In this document: positions 34,636 through 43,405 of the stretch, piece by piece | Layout of the letters: each line of letters starts with the position of its first letter | How positions within the stretch are numbered: the first letter of the stretch is position 1 | Source of the DNA: Mycolicibacterium grossiae | GTDB taxonomy: Bacteria > Actinomycetota > Actinomycetes > Mycobacteriales > Mycobacteriaceae | Assembly (NCBI RefSeq): GCF_008329645.1 | Contig: NZ_CP043474.1 | Coordinates: 5,573,924-5,637,923, forward strand | Length of the DNA stretch: 64,000 nt | Direction of reading: 5' to 3' | The notes under the pieces: model-generated | What the model was told of the DNA's origin: nothing | Seen by the model: the letters and a program-made list of their open reading frames with translations, nothing else | Databases searched by the model: none | Made by a program: the position numbers and the translations under genes

Positions 34636-35763
34636 GTGAGCGTTCCGGGGTCGGCGCACTTGGTTCTTGCCTCGGGCGTGGTTCACCTGGACGAGGCCAG
34701 CGCAGTCTTCGAAGCGATGCTGTCTGGGTGGGGTCGTCAACAGGCGTCTCGGCTACTCGCTGCTGAGGCCACGATCGAGCCGCGGCTGGCGTTGGTGCGG
34801 CGGTTCGCAGAGTTCGCCGGGGCGCCTCCGTGGGACTGGACTGCCGGCGATGTCGAAGACTTCACGGCCGCTTTGATGTCGGGCCCGGAACGCAAAGCAC
34901 CGTCGACCATTCGCGGCTATCACATGTCGTTGCGGATGTTCTGCGACTACCTACTCGATAGCCGCTACGGTTGGATCGCGCAATGCGAGAACAGGTTCGG
35001 ACGGATCCCATCGCAGGTCTGTCACGACTACAACACCGCCGCGCATCTGGTCGACTACGAGGGCAAGCCCGCGCGTCGCCCGTTCACCTACGACGAACTG
35101 GAAACATTGTTCGATTTCCTCGATGATCGCGTCGATGTTCTCGCTCGGTCCAGGAACAAAGGCGCGTTCGCGGCGCTGCGCGACGCACAGATGATCAAGA
35201 CGGCCTACGCCTTCGGTTTACGCCGCCGCGAGCTGTGCTATCTCGATCTCGCCGACCTGCGTCCGAACTCGCGGATGCCGGCCTGGGGCACGTTCGGCGC
35301 CGTCCACGTTCGCTACGCCAAATCACGTCGCGGCAGCTCTCCCAGGCGTCGCACCGTGCTCGCCGTTCCGGAGTTCGACTGGGTGATCGACGGACTGCGC
35401 CAATGGGTCGACCACGGCCGCCCACTCCTCAGCCCCGGGAACCGTCAAGAGCTCTGGCTGACCGAGCGTCGACGGCGCGTGGCGACCAAGACCATGGATA
35501 GGCGATTCGCCGTCGCACGGGTGCAAGCGGGACTGCCTGCCGAGCTCACCTTGCACTGCCTGCGGCACTCCTATGTCACCCATCTGATCGAGTTCGGTTA
35601 TCCGGAGCGGTTCGTCACCGAACAGGTGGGGCACTCGTATGCCTCGACCACCGCGATCTATACCTCGGTGTCCGACGACTTCAAGACCAAAACACTGCAG
35701 GCGGCGCTGCGCCGCTTCTACGGATCATCCACGACGACAGGTGAAGGCGGAGATGAGCACTAG
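34636..35763 (+). CDS. Tyrosine recombinase, first gene of a three-gene cassette
   Basis: The 375-residue protein has an N-terminal SAM-like core-binding domain (about 20-115) and a catalytic domain. The catalytic residues are Arg196 in FGLRRREL, His307/Arg310 in LHCLRHSYVTHL, His333 in QVGHSYAST and Tyr342 in TAIYTSVSD. The set is complete, so it should be active. The GTG start follows GGAGG at seven bases. Its stop overlaps the start of the HTH gene by 11 bases. Similar recombinase-HTH-zinc-finger trios occur on actinobacterial plasmids and catabolic islands. It is distinct from the island integrase. Confidence 0.9.
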   Translation: MSVPGSAHLVLASGVVHLDEASAVFEAMLSGWGRQQASRLLAAEATIEPRLALVRRFAEFAGAPPWDWTAGDVEDFTAALMSGPERKAPSTIRGYHMSLRMFCDYLLDSRYGWIAQCENRFGRIPSQVCHDYNTAAHLVDYEGKPARRPFTYDELETLFDFLDDRVDVLARSRNKGAFAALRDAQMIKTAYAFGLRRRELCYLDLADLRPNSRMPAWGTFGAVHVRYAKSRRGSSPRRRTVLAVPEFDWVIDGLRQWVDHGRPLLSPGNRQELWLTERRRRVATKTMDRRFAVARVQAGLPAELTLHCLRHSYVTHLIEFGYPERFVTEQVGHSYASTTAIYTSVSDDFKTKTLQAALRRFYGSSTTTGEGGDEH

Positions 35764-36085
35764 GACCGTGCTGCGGTGGAACCTGCGTCAGCTGATGGCC
35801 CAGAACGGAATGTTCGCCACCACCGACCTTGTCGCACCGCTGCACGAGCGTGGCGTGGAGATCTCCCGACAGATGGTGCACCGGATCGCGACCAAGCCCC
35901 CGCAGCGCATCAATCTCGACCTGCTCGCCGCCCTCTGCGACATCTTGTCGTGCACGCCCAACGACCTGCTCGAGCTCGTCGCCGAACAAGTCCGTGAGGC
36001 GCCCGCGGTCAACGACAGCGGACCCGGCATCGGCGACCTGCGACCCATCCGCGCCACCATCCGCCGCCCCCACGACAACCAGTGA
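35753..36085 (+). CDS. XRE-like HTH protein of the recombinase cassette
   Basis: The 110-residue protein has a Cro/CI-type helix-turn-helix with LRWNLRQLMAQNGMFATTDL and VEISRQMVHRIATKPPQRINLD, then LLAALCDILSCTPNDLLEL, which is typical of the YozG/cI-like HTH_26 group. It overlaps the recombinase gene upstream by 11 bases and the next gene by ATGA, so all three are translated as one unit. It probably represses the cassette or aids recombination. Confidence 0.88.
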   Translation: MSTRTVLRWNLRQLMAQNGMFATTDLVAPLHERGVEISRQMVHRIATKPPQRINLDLLAALCDILSCTPNDLLELVAEQVREAPAVNDSGPGIGDLRPIRATIRRPHDNQ

Positions 36086-37548
36086 CTCAGCGGGCCTGCT
36101 GGGAGTGTGCAAGCACCATCCGGCTAACCCCACTGACGCACGGGCGTCGCATCTGTGTCGCATGCCGTCGCAGACGGCACTATCACCCCGAGAAATGCCC
36201 GCGGTGTGAGACCGTGCGGCCACTGGCGTGGCAGCTCGACGATGCCATCGTGTGCGCCTCCTGCGCCGGTGTCGCATCGATCTTCACCTGCAGCGAATGC
36301 GGCCGCGAAGAACACCCCTACGGGTTCTACCGATGCGCCCGCTGCTTCCTACGCGAGCGCCTCACCGAGCTGCTCACCGACCCGATCAGCGGCACGATTC
36401 ATCACCGACTACGGCCCGTGTTCGACGAACTGATCAACGCCGACCGCCCACAGACGGTGCTCTGGTGGCTGCGAAAGAAGCCCGGTACCGGCCCGCAGCT
36501 CCTTCGCGACATGGCCTGCGGAACGCGTGAAATCAGCCACGACACCTTCAGCGATCTTCCCTCGGACCGAGCCCACGATTACTTGCGCAGCCTCCTGGTC
36601 GCGGTCGGCGTTCTGGGCCCGATCGACATCCGCGTCGAACGGATGCTGCCCTGGATCGAGGACGTTGTAGCCGAGCTTCCGGCCGAAGACGCCGCCATCG
36701 TTCGCCGATTCGCGCATTGGCATGTACTGCGCCAGATGCGCAAGGCCTCCCACGAGAACCGGCTGACGAGATCGATGACCGATGCCTGCCGTCGTCGCGT
36801 CCGCGTGGCGATTCAGTTCATGGCGTTTCTGCACACCCACGACGCCACTCCGGCGACAGCGACACAGGAGATGCTGGAGCGCTACCAGGCGCTCCACCGG
36901 AGGCCGCTCACTGCCGAGTACGCCTTCCTCGTCTGGCTACGCCAATCCCGCATCAACACCACACTGAGGGTCACCGATCCGCCACGGTCACCTCCCTCGG
37001 TAACCGTCTCGGATTCCCAGCGGTGGGCCGCCGTCGGGCGGCTGCTGCACGACGACACAATCCGCCGCAAAACCCGCATCGCGGGACTGCTCACATTGTT
37101 GTTCGCCCAACCTCTTTCGCGCATCGTCGCCCTGCGATCAAGCCAAATCTCGATCTCCGACGATCACGCCGTGCATGTCGTCTTCGCCGCCATCCCCATC
37201 CAAATGCCTCCCCTACTCGACGACCTCATCCGCGAGCATCTGGAGCAGCAATGCGAAAGCCGCTACACCCCATCCCATACGGGCTGGCTGTTCCCCGGCC
37301 GACTTCCCGGCACCCACCTGTCCACCGAGAACATCCGCACCCAGCTCGTCGCGGTCGGGGTGAAACCCTACGAACATCGCAAAGCCGCGCTCTTCCAGCT
37401 CGCCAGCGACATGCCCGCACCCGTGCTGGCCGAACTGCTCGCGATCACCACCAAGAACGCAGCCGCCTGGGCCAAACTCGCCGCCCGCGACTGGACCGAT
37501 TACGTCACCGAACGCGGCAGATCAATGCCGCATCGAAGGCGGAGCTAA
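36082..37548 (+). CDS. Zinc-finger recombinase-like protein (third cassette gene)
   Basis: The 488-residue protein carries several CxxC pairs in its first 95 residues (CWECA, CVAC, CPRC, CASC, CSEC, CARC), a multi-zinc DNA-binding module. The C-terminal half aligns in pattern with tyrosine recombinases: a helical core domain and then LSRIVALRSSQI, GWLFPGRLPG, PYEHRKAALFQLA and ITTKNAAAWAKLAARDWTDYV. The usual HxxR and nucleophile Tyr positions appear altered, with Trp where Tyr is expected, so it may be an inactive partner that assists the recombinase at 34636. This reading is inference from motif comparison by eye. Confidence 0.72.
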   Translation: MTQRACWECASTIRLTPLTHGRRICVACRRRRHYHPEKCPRCETVRPLAWQLDDAIVCASCAGVASIFTCSECGREEHPYGFYRCARCFLRERLTELLTDPISGTIHHRLRPVFDELINADRPQTVLWWLRKKPGTGPQLLRDMACGTREISHDTFSDLPSDRAHDYLRSLLVAVGVLGPIDIRVERMLPWIEDVVAELPAEDAAIVRRFAHWHVLRQMRKASHENRLTRSMTDACRRRVRVAIQFMAFLHTHDATPATATQEMLERYQALHRRPLTAEYAFLVWLRQSRINTTLRVTDPPRSPPSVTVSDSQRWAAVGRLLHDDTIRRKTRIAGLLTLLFAQPLSRIVALRSSQISISDDHAVHVVFAAIPIQMPPLLDDLIREHLEQQCESRYTPSHTGWLFPGRLPGTHLSTENIRTQLVAVGVKPYEHRKAALFQLASDMPAPVLAELLAITTKNAAAWAKLAARDWTDYVTERGRSMPHRRRS

Positions 37549-37897
37549 CTCGCAACAGCGATGTCGTAACCACTCCATGCCGCCGAGGCCACGATTCGCC
37601 TGCTCTCGTCAAAGTTGTTCTTTGTCAATCCTCCTCGCCACAAGTCAAGCAATCGAGAAACGGGTTCAAGCAGTTGCGCGCCCTCAAGCGTCTGAGACGC
37701 CGAACCGCGGGTGACCTGCACTTCGGGTAGCTCACTACCCTGCTGCGAGTCTCCGCACCTCGCTGTGGAACGGAAACCAGCGTACGGCCTCGCCGATGAT
37801 GGCGACGAATGGTCCTTCGATGCCATCACCGACGCGATTTGCGAGAGGCGAAAAGGGCCCGAAGACCAGCCGGCTCGACATTGTGATTTCGTTGTGC
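37549..37897. other. Intergenic region without a supportable gene
   Basis: About 350 bases separate the recombinase cassette from the convergent TetR gene. A short hairpin CAAAG-TTGTT-CTTTG lies at 37610-37624. Short frames on both strands lack ribosome sites and coding character. Confidence 0.5.
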
Positions 37898-38590
37898 CTA
37901 GCGAGCTGAGCGCGCCGGGCGGCCCGTCTTCTTGGTGGCGATGTTCGATTTTATGGCGTCGCTGTCGGTGTTGCGGTGGGCGGCGAGAAAGTCATCGACG
38001 ATGTTCGCGCAGTCATTGTGAGTGATAGTGCGAAGCCCGGTCATTCGGGCGAAGGCGAGTGGTCCGACGAGTTGGCAAAGCGCCAGTTCCTGGTCGAAGT
38101 CGTTGAGTTCGGCTTGAGCTTTTGGGCTGGTGAGTACGGCGTCAAATGGTTGACGATATTGATCGACAACTCGGGTCCGTAGCGCCCCGGATGTGTGGCG
38201 GTCTTCCGCTTGGGCATTGGAGCCGGTGGGCCCCAATGAGAGCCACGCGAGTGTCGTGACATGCAGCGGTGCGTCGTTGAAAAGGGCGGCTTGGCGGCTG
38301 AGCAATTCGATCAGCTGCTCACGGAGGGGTCCGCTGGTCGGTGCCGGAGTGGTCACTTGTGGAAGTAGGCGTTCGAACGTGGCTGCCAGTAAATGCGACG
38401 AACTGTGGAAGTGGCGGTACAGCGTGGTTCGGGCCACTTTGGATGCTTTGGTGACGGCATCGATAGTGACCGCTTCCACCCCACCGGTGCTCAGTAGCGT
38501 TGCCGCAGCATCCAGCAGCCGGGTGCGTGACCGGATGAGCCGAGGGTCCACGTCGTCGTCAGGGACGGGCACTGCCTGACTGTCGCTCAC
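37898..38590 (-). CDS. TetR-family regulator 1
   Basis: The 230-residue protein has an N-terminal TetR HTH at about 20-70, with RLLDAAATLLSTGGVEAVTIDAV and the recognition helix KVARTTLYRHFHSS. A ligand-binding domain follows. The GTG at 38590 follows GAGGTGAAC, so it is preferred over GTG 38617. It is divergent from the PaaI gene at 38693, and the 102-base gap holds an operator-like repeat. The C-terminus is Lys/Arg-rich. Ligand unknown. Confidence 0.88.
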   Translation of the reverse strand: MSDSQAVPVPDDDVDPRLIRSRTRLLDAAATLLSTGGVEAVTIDAVTKASKVARTTLYRHFHSSSHLLAATFERLLPQVTTPAPTSGPLREQLIELLSRQAALFNDAPLHVTTLAWLSLGPTGSNAQAEDRHTSGALRTRVVDQYRQPFDAVLTSPKAQAELNDFDQELALCQLVGPLAFARMTGLRTITHNDCANIVDDFLAAHRNTDSDAIKSNIATKKTGRPARSAR

Positions 38591-38664
38591 TCGTTCACCT
38601 CGGCGGTCGATCTTCACGCGATGCTGTCACGGCAGTCTAGCAGTGTGGTACTAACGGTAGCGCA

Positions 38665-38683
38665 GCGAAACCGATCGTATTGG
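38665..38683. promoter_or_regulatory. TetR-type operator copy 1 (PaaI-TetR operon)
   Basis: GCGAAAC, five bases, GTATTGG is an imperfect inverted repeat. The surrounding 27 bases are nearly the same as the mmpL operator region at 46973-47000 (GGTAGCG.AGCGA.ACCGAT.GTAT). It lies just before the PaaI ribosome site. Confidence 0.6.
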
Positions 38684-38692
38684 AGGGTGACG

Positions 38693-39205
38693 GTGCCCGA
38701 AAGCCTGTTGCCGCCCGAGCGGCTGCCCTCGCACACCACGACATGCATGGGTTGCGGCCCGGACAACCCCCACGGACTGCGGTTGGTGGTGCATCGTAGC
38801 GGCGACGCGGTGTACACCGATGTGACGTTCGATGAGCGCCATATCGGGGCCCCGGGCCTGGCCCATGGCGGGGCAGTGGCCGCGGCATGTGATGACGTCC
38901 TGGGCTTCACGTTGTGGATCGCCGGAACCCCGGCGGTGACCCGCACCCTGACGGTCGAATATTTGCGGCCGGTGCCGCTGCATCAGACCCACCGGATTAC
39001 TGCCCACATCGTCTCTCGTGAAGGGCGGGCGCTGCATGTCACGGCGACAGGCACGGGTGAGGGTGGGATCGCCCGCTTCACCGCCAGTGCAGTGTTCATT
39101 GTCGTCAGCCCTGAGCACTTCGCCGCACACGGCGATGTCAGCGCTTTCGGCGATCTTCTGGAGCAGTTCTCGCGCCGCGGCGGCCTCGACCCGGAGCCGT
39201 CATGA
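38693..39205 (+). CDS. PaaI-family (hotdog) thioesterase
   Basis: The 170-residue protein starts at a GTG five bases after GGAGGG. It has CMGCGPDNPHGLRL, a feature of the 4HBT/PaaI group, then APGLAHGGAVAAACDDVLGF with the catalytic Asp and His-Gly-Gly loop, and RTLTVEYLRPVPLH. It probably hydrolyses an acyl-CoA. The C-terminus AVFIVVSPEHFAAHGDVSAF recurs as a fragment at 43406-43567, showing that a related gene once lay there. It overlaps the following TetR gene by ATGA. Confidence 0.9.
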   Translation: MPESLLPPERLPSHTTTCMGCGPDNPHGLRLVVHRSGDAVYTDVTFDERHIGAPGLAHGGAVAAACDDVLGFTLWIAGTPAVTRTLTVEYLRPVPLHQTHRITAHIVSREGRALHVTATGTGEGGIARFTASAVFIVVSPEHFAAHGDVSAFGDLLEQFSRRGGLDPEPS

Positions 39206-39873
39206 CTGTCCCTCAGGCGCGCAGCCACGGGAAAACCCCGCCTTCGGAAGCGAACTCGGTCGCTGCAGAGAAGCGAGCCGCTAACGCGTCGCGTTCACGC
39301 GCGTCCGCACGGCGCCGGGAGACCATTCTTGATGCAGCTTTGGTCGTGGCCGCGGCGGGTGGTTACGAGGCGGTTCAGATGCGGACAGTTGCCGAGCGGG
39401 TCGGCATCGCCGTCGGCACGCTTTACCGCTATTTCCCGGCGAAAACCCACTTGCTGGTGGCAGCGCTGACGCGCGAGTTCCGTCGACTCGACTCGGCCGG
39501 GGACTGGGCGAGTGGTGAGGGCACACCGCTGGAACGGCTCGAACGGCTCACCGCACATCTGCATGACCGCTGGCAGCGCGACCCATGGCTGACGACGGCC
39601 ATGACACGGGCCTTCGCAGTCGCAGATACCCGCGCCGCCGCGGAACTCGACCGCGCGGCCGATGAGATCCAGATCCTGCTGGCCCGCACGCTCAGGGGCG
39701 GCGAGCCCACTCCTACCGATCTGCACGTGGCTGGGATCATCTCCGACATCTGGCTGGCCAACCTCGCGGCCTTCAGCGGCCACCGCGCGACAGCCGCCGA
39801 CACCCGCGACCGCATTGACCGAGCCACCAGGCGCGTCGTGACCAGCGCTGCTAGGCCAGCCGTCTACCGGTAA
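39202..39873 (+). CDS. KstR-like TetR regulator 2
   Basis: The 223-residue protein has a basic N-terminal tail and the HTH ARRRETILDAALVVAAAGGY with EAVQMRTVAERVGIAVGTLY and RYFPAKTHLLVAALTREF. This string is very like the KstR repressors of cholesterol and lipid catabolism. The ligand domain includes DPWLTTAMTRAFAVADT. It is in an operon with a PaaI thioesterase and follows operator copy 1. Copy 2 lies straight after its stop and copy 3 before mmpL. It is the most likely binder of all three, which would make it self-regulating. Confidence 0.88.
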   Translation: MTVPQARSHGKTPPSEANSVAAEKRAANASRSRASARRRETILDAALVVAAAGGYEAVQMRTVAERVGIAVGTLYRYFPAKTHLLVAALTREFRRLDSAGDWASGEGTPLERLERLTAHLHDRWQRDPWLTTAMTRAFAVADTRAAAELDRAADEIQILLARTLRGGEPTPTDLHVAGIISDIWLANLAAFSGHRATAADTRDRIDRATRRVVTSAARPAVYR

Positions 39874-39900
39874 CGATACTGCTGGTATCGCAGCGATACT
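39874..39900. promoter_or_regulatory. TetR-type operator copy 2 (DUF6188 gene)
   Basis: CGATAC, five bases, GTATCG is a perfect inverted repeat at 39874-39890, followed by a further CGATAC half site (39894-39899). It starts one base after the KstR-like gene's stop and 52-78 bases before the DUF6188 ATG, so it probably controls that gene. Confidence 0.6.
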
Positions 39901-39951
39901 TTGCGTACTCTTTGGGGATACGGCTCAACGATGCGTCGAAAAGAGACTGCC

Positions 39952-40416
39952 ATGTACACCCAATGGATCGAAAACCCTGTCGTACAACGCCTCTCGCTGC
40001 ACGGCGGCCTGGTTCTGGATTTCGATGATTACAACGAAATCGTCATCTCCTGCCCCCTACTATTGACGCTTCCTGCCGTCGGCACCTACCCCATCGAGGC
40101 GGTGCGTATTGACCCCCTCAGGATCGCGACCCACGAACGCCCGCTGCTGAACCTCGCCGGCGCACTGTGCACCCAGGCCTGGTCCAGCGACGATGGAGGG
40201 CTACACCTGAGCTTCTCGCGCGGACATCGCATCGATGTCGATCCCGACGCTGAACAGACAGCGTGGGAGCTCTATGGCATGCGCCACGGCTACATGGCCT
40301 GTCTACCTCAAGGACGGGTACGCGTGGTCCGCCATGACCTCCCCGACACCGACGACGCCAACATCGTCAACAGCGTCAGGCAATCATCGGCGGGGTCGGC
40401 GCGGCAGACCCACTAA
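39952..40416 (+). CDS. DUF6188 family protein (154 aa)
   Basis: The protein opens with MYTQWIENPVVQRLSLHGG and continues LVLDFDDYNEIVISCPLLL, a pattern of the DUF6188 family whose function is unknown. The middle has YPIEAVRIDP and RPLLNLAGALC. It lacks a signal or membrane segment. The ATG at 39952 follows AAGAGA at five bases. Operator copy 2 precedes it. The last 20 residues are polar and disordered. It is convergent with the LLM oxidoreductase gene at 40465. Confidence 0.75.
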   Translation: MYTQWIENPVVQRLSLHGGLVLDFDDYNEIVISCPLLLTLPAVGTYPIEAVRIDPLRIATHERPLLNLAGALCTQAWSSDDGGLHLSFSRGHRIDVDPDAEQTAWELYGMRHGYMACLPQGRVRVVRHDLPDTDDANIVNSVRQSSAGSARQTH

Positions 40417-40464
40417 TCCGGCCGCGGACACTGCGACGGGTCGACTTGGGCGGCAATACGTGGA

Positions 40465-41514
40465 TCAGGTTGAACGTGGACAGGACCGCCCTGGCGACAT
40501 CGAGGCGGGCGAGCATTCCCGGATGATGCTGTCGAGGTTTTGTTGCACGCGTTCGGCAGTGATGCCGACCGATGGTGAATACAGCATGATGTGGTCGAGG
40601 ACGCCGTTGTACCGTCTCAATTGTTCACGGACCTCGTGCGCCGTCCCGGCGACACCCATGGCGTCGATCATCTCCTCGGACACAGCGGCGAACATCGCCG
40701 GGAAATCGCGCTGGGCGAATGCTTGCCGGATGGCTCGGCCTTCGCTGGCGAAGCCGTTCACATCGAGTACCGTCTCGTAGGATTTGACCGAGGAGTAGAA
40801 CGCAATCTGCTGCGCCAGTTCGCGCCTGGCGACCTCGGCGTCGTCGTGGATGGCGCACATCACCATGGAAATGATTTCCACGTCATTGGGGTCGCGGCCG
40901 GTGTGCGCGGCGCCCCTGGCGATAGCGGGCCGGACGACCTCTTCGACGTAGGTGGTGGTGAACAGCGGATGTCCGGCTAGGCCGTCGGCCACCCGCCCGG
41001 CCGCCTCGCACATCCGGGGCCGGACACCGGCAGTGACGATCGGGATCGGCCTGCTGGAGGGTCCCACGTCGCCGGTCGGGGTGAGATTCATTCTGTAGAA
41101 ACGGCCCTCGTGATGGATCGGGCCTTCATGCAGGTTCCATATCCGGCGCAGCAGCATCACGAGTTCTTCCATCCGCAGGGCGGGTGCGGAGGTGTCGGGC
41201 ACGCCGTGCCAGTCGCCCATCATCCGTTTGGTGCCGTTGCCGATGCCGAGTACCAGTCGTCCGTTGGAGAGTTCGTCGAGGTCGCGCGCCTCGGTGGCCA
41301 GCACCAGGGGGCTTCGGCCGACGCCGTAGAGAATGGAGGAACCGATCCGACAGTTCTGGGTGCTGTTGGCCATCGCGGCCATGGAGATCGATCCGGACCG
41401 AGAATAGAACTCCGAGGCCCATACGGCGTCGAACCCGGCCGCATCAGCGGCCTGGGCGGTCTGGGCCAGTGACTTCAGATCCGCGCCGAGAACCGACAGG
41501 CCGTAGGTGCTCAT
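40465..41514 (-). CDS. LLM-class flavin/F420-dependent oxidoreductase
   Basis: The 349-residue luciferase-like protein starts STYGLSVLGADLKSLAQTA and carries DAAGFDAVWASEFYSRSGSI, SSILYGVGRSPLVLATEARD, and LSNGRLVLGIGNGTKRMM, the pattern of the F420 or flavin-dependent TIM barrel. PIPIVTAGVRPRMCEAAGRV continues the barrel. It may oxidise or reduce a lipid-like substrate together with the P450 gene nearby. Its start overlaps the TetR stop at 41511-41514 by ATGA, so the two form one operon. The cofactor is inferred from taxon and family. Confidence 0.88.
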   Translation of the reverse strand: MSTYGLSVLGADLKSLAQTAQAADAAGFDAVWASEFYSRSGSISMAAMANSTQNCRIGSSILYGVGRSPLVLATEARDLDELSNGRLVLGIGNGTKRMMGDWHGVPDTSAPALRMEELVMLLRRIWNLHEGPIHHEGRFYRMNLTPTGDVGPSSRPIPIVTAGVRPRMCEAAGRVADGLAGHPLFTTTYVEEVVRPAIARGAAHTGRDPNDVEIISMVMCAIHDDAEVARRELAQQIAFYSSVKSYETVLDVNGFASEGRAIRQAFAQRDFPAMFAAVSEEMIDAMGVAGTAHEVREQLRRYNGVLDHIMLYSPSVGITAERVQQNLDSIIRECSPASMSPGRSCPRST

Positions 41515-42107
41515 GACTGGTCTCCTGTGCGCGGGCGCAGCCCGTCGAACATGACGGCGCTGAGGGTGCTGGCGACCACCGTCTCGTCGAGGTGGTTATC
41601 GGTGACCAGGTACATGAGTGCATTGATGGTGACCGCGCCGAACAGCGCAATCGACGTCGATCGCGCATCGGGCTGAGCGACGAGGGATCCGTCGCGGGCC
41701 CCTTCGATGAGCAGGGTTTCGACGGGTTGTTGGTAGGCGGTATTGATCATCTCGGCGATAGCCGGCATGCGGGCCGCTCGTCCCAATTCGCCGATGAGTG
41801 CACGGCATACCGCTGGCCGCTGCGCCATTGCCCGCAGTTGTGCGCGGATCACGAGTTCGAGGCGTTCGGCACCGGTGCCGCCGGTGTGCACGATCGCGGT
41901 CACAGCATCGAAGATGTCCTTGAGGAGGTCTTCGAGCAGGAAAGCAAGGATGTCCTCTTTACCGGCGAAGTAGTAGTACAGCGTCGCTTTCGGCACACCG
42001 GTCACCGCGGCGACGTCTTCGATCTTGGAGTCGTTGAGCCCCTTCTCGGCGAACAAGTCCGCCGCGGCGGGAAGCCGGTCAGAGATCTGACGTGGAATCT
42101 TGCGCAT
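41511..42107 (-). CDS. TetR-family regulator 3
   Basis: The 198-residue protein has the HTH RLPAAADLFAEKGLNDSKI and VPKATLYYYFAGKEDILAF. The ligand domain has LELVIRAQLRAMAQRPAVCR. It lies divergent from the P450 gene and its operator-like repeat stands 23 bases before its start. It probably represses itself with the LLM gene and the P450 operon. The ATG at 42107 reads MRKIPRQISD and has a GGGGGC site just upstream. Confidence 0.9.
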   Translation of the reverse strand: MRKIPRQISDRLPAAADLFAEKGLNDSKIEDVAAVTGVPKATLYYYFAGKEDILAFLLEDLLKDIFDAVTAIVHTGGTGAERLELVIRAQLRAMAQRPAVCRALIGELGRAARMPAIAEMINTAYQQPVETLLIEGARDGSLVAQPDARSTSIALFGAVTINALMYLVTDNHLDETVVASTLSAVMFDGLRPRTGDQS

Positions 42108-42129
42108 TGCCCCCCTGTCCCGTTCGGCC

Positions 42130-42152
42130 GGTTTAGACTGCGAGTCTAAACC
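42130..42152. promoter_or_regulatory. Operator between TetR 3 and the P450 gene
   Basis: GGTTTAGACT, three bases (GCG), AGTCTAAACC is a perfect ten-base-arm inverted repeat centred in the 73-base divergent region. It has the size and symmetry expected of a TetR operator and is unlike the GATAC-type operators nearby. Confidence 0.75.
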
Positions 42153-42180
42153 GTCGTTACTTTGGTGGTCGGAGGTCTTG

Positions 42181-43377
42181 GTGGTCTCGGTGCAAATTCG
42201 TTACGACCCGTTCGACGCCTCGATTCTCAACGACCCCTATCCGACGTATCGGTCGTTGCGTGACACGGCTCCGGTGTACCGCGCCGAGGAATCCCATACC
42301 TGGGTGTTGAGCCGGCACGCCGACGTCCAGGCCGCAGCACTGGATCACGGCACGTACTCCTCGGTGGACGGCATCTTCCCCACCCCACCGGGATCGGACT
42401 TCATCGGCTCGTTCCTGCCGATGATGATCGTGATGGACCCTCCGCGCCACGACCAGTTGCGTGCCCTGGTGAGCCGGGCGTTCACTCCCCGGCGGGTGGC
42501 CGGGCTGCAGGGCGCCATCACACAGATGGCCGCGGAGTTGTTCGAGCGCCTCGACGAGGGCTCTGGTTCGGCGGACTTCGTGACCGACTTCGCCGCGATC
42601 CTGCCCGCCGCGGTGATCGCCGATCTACTGGGCATTCCCGCCACCGATCGTGATCAGTTCCGATTGTGGTCGAGCCAACTGGTCCAGGTCGACGTCAACC
42701 ACGGACAAACCACCGACGCACTGACCGCCGCCACCTCGATCTACGCCTACTTCACCGACTTCCTCGCCGACCGCCGCCAAACCCCCCGCGAGGACATGAT
42801 GTCGGCGTTGGCGAACGCCACAGTCGACGGGATCAGACTGACCGACGAGGAAGTCCTCGGCTTCTGCGCGCTGCTGCTCGTCGCGGGCTACGAGACCACC
42901 ACCAATCTGCTGGGGAACTCCGCGGTCGTGCTGGCCCAGCATCGGCAGACCCGCCGACGCCTGGCCGCCGATCGAACACTATTGGGGCCGGCAGTTGAGG
43001 AGTTGCTGCGCTACGACTCACCGGCACAGGGACTTTCACGAACCCTGACCCGCGACGTCACACTGCACGACACGACCATGCGTCAAGGTGAGAAGGTGCT
43101 GCTGCTGTTCGGGTCGGCCAACCGCGACGAGCGCGCCTTCCCCGATCCTGACGTGTTCGACATCGAGCGCACCAGTGAGCACCAGGTCGCCTTCGGTCGC
43201 GGCATCCACTTCTGTCTGGGCGCGGCACTGGCGCGGATGGAGGCCCGCATCGCTCTGGATGCTCTGTTGGACAAGGTGCCCGACTGGGAGGTCGATCTTG
43301 AATCGGCGCGGCGGCTGCGGTCCGGACCGATCCGCGGCTACACATCGCTGCCCATCACTTGGACCACACCGGTCTAG
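42181..43377 (+). CDS. Cytochrome P450
   Basis: The 398-residue CYP starts at GTG 42181, five bases after GGAGG. The I-helix motif is LLVAGYETTTNLLGN, ExxR is EELLRYDSPAQG, and the heme loop is FGRGIHFCLGAALAR with the thiolate Cys. The N-terminal half has PYPTYRSLRDTAPVYRAEE and MDPPRHDQLRALVSRAFTP. It is a soluble bacterial class I P450 needing a ferredoxin and reductase; none is adjacent. It probably hydroxylates a lipid or xenobiotic. It is divergent from the TetR/LLM operon and followed by thioesterase and hydrolase genes. Confidence 0.94.
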   Translation: MVSVQIRYDPFDASILNDPYPTYRSLRDTAPVYRAEESHTWVLSRHADVQAAALDHGTYSSVDGIFPTPPGSDFIGSFLPMMIVMDPPRHDQLRALVSRAFTPRRVAGLQGAITQMAAELFERLDEGSGSADFVTDFAAILPAAVIADLLGIPATDRDQFRLWSSQLVQVDVNHGQTTDALTAATSIYAYFTDFLADRRQTPREDMMSALANATVDGIRLTDEEVLGFCALLLVAGYETTTNLLGNSAVVLAQHRQTRRRLAADRTLLGPAVEELLRYDSPAQGLSRTLTRDVTLHDTTMRQGEKVLLLFGSANRDERAFPDPDVFDIERTSEHQVAFGRGIHFCLGAALARMEARIALDALLDKVPDWEVDLESARRLRSGPIRGYTSLPITWTTPV

Positions 43378-43405
43378 CCCGTGCCCCTCCTCGACGACGC
43401 GTCGT

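Noticed and set aside
37610..37624. CAAAG-TTGTT-CTTTG hairpin
   Set aside because: Five-base stem is too weak to call a terminator.
37545..37829. 94-codon minus-strand frame after the recombinase cassette
   Set aside because: No ribosome site and no recognisable motif.
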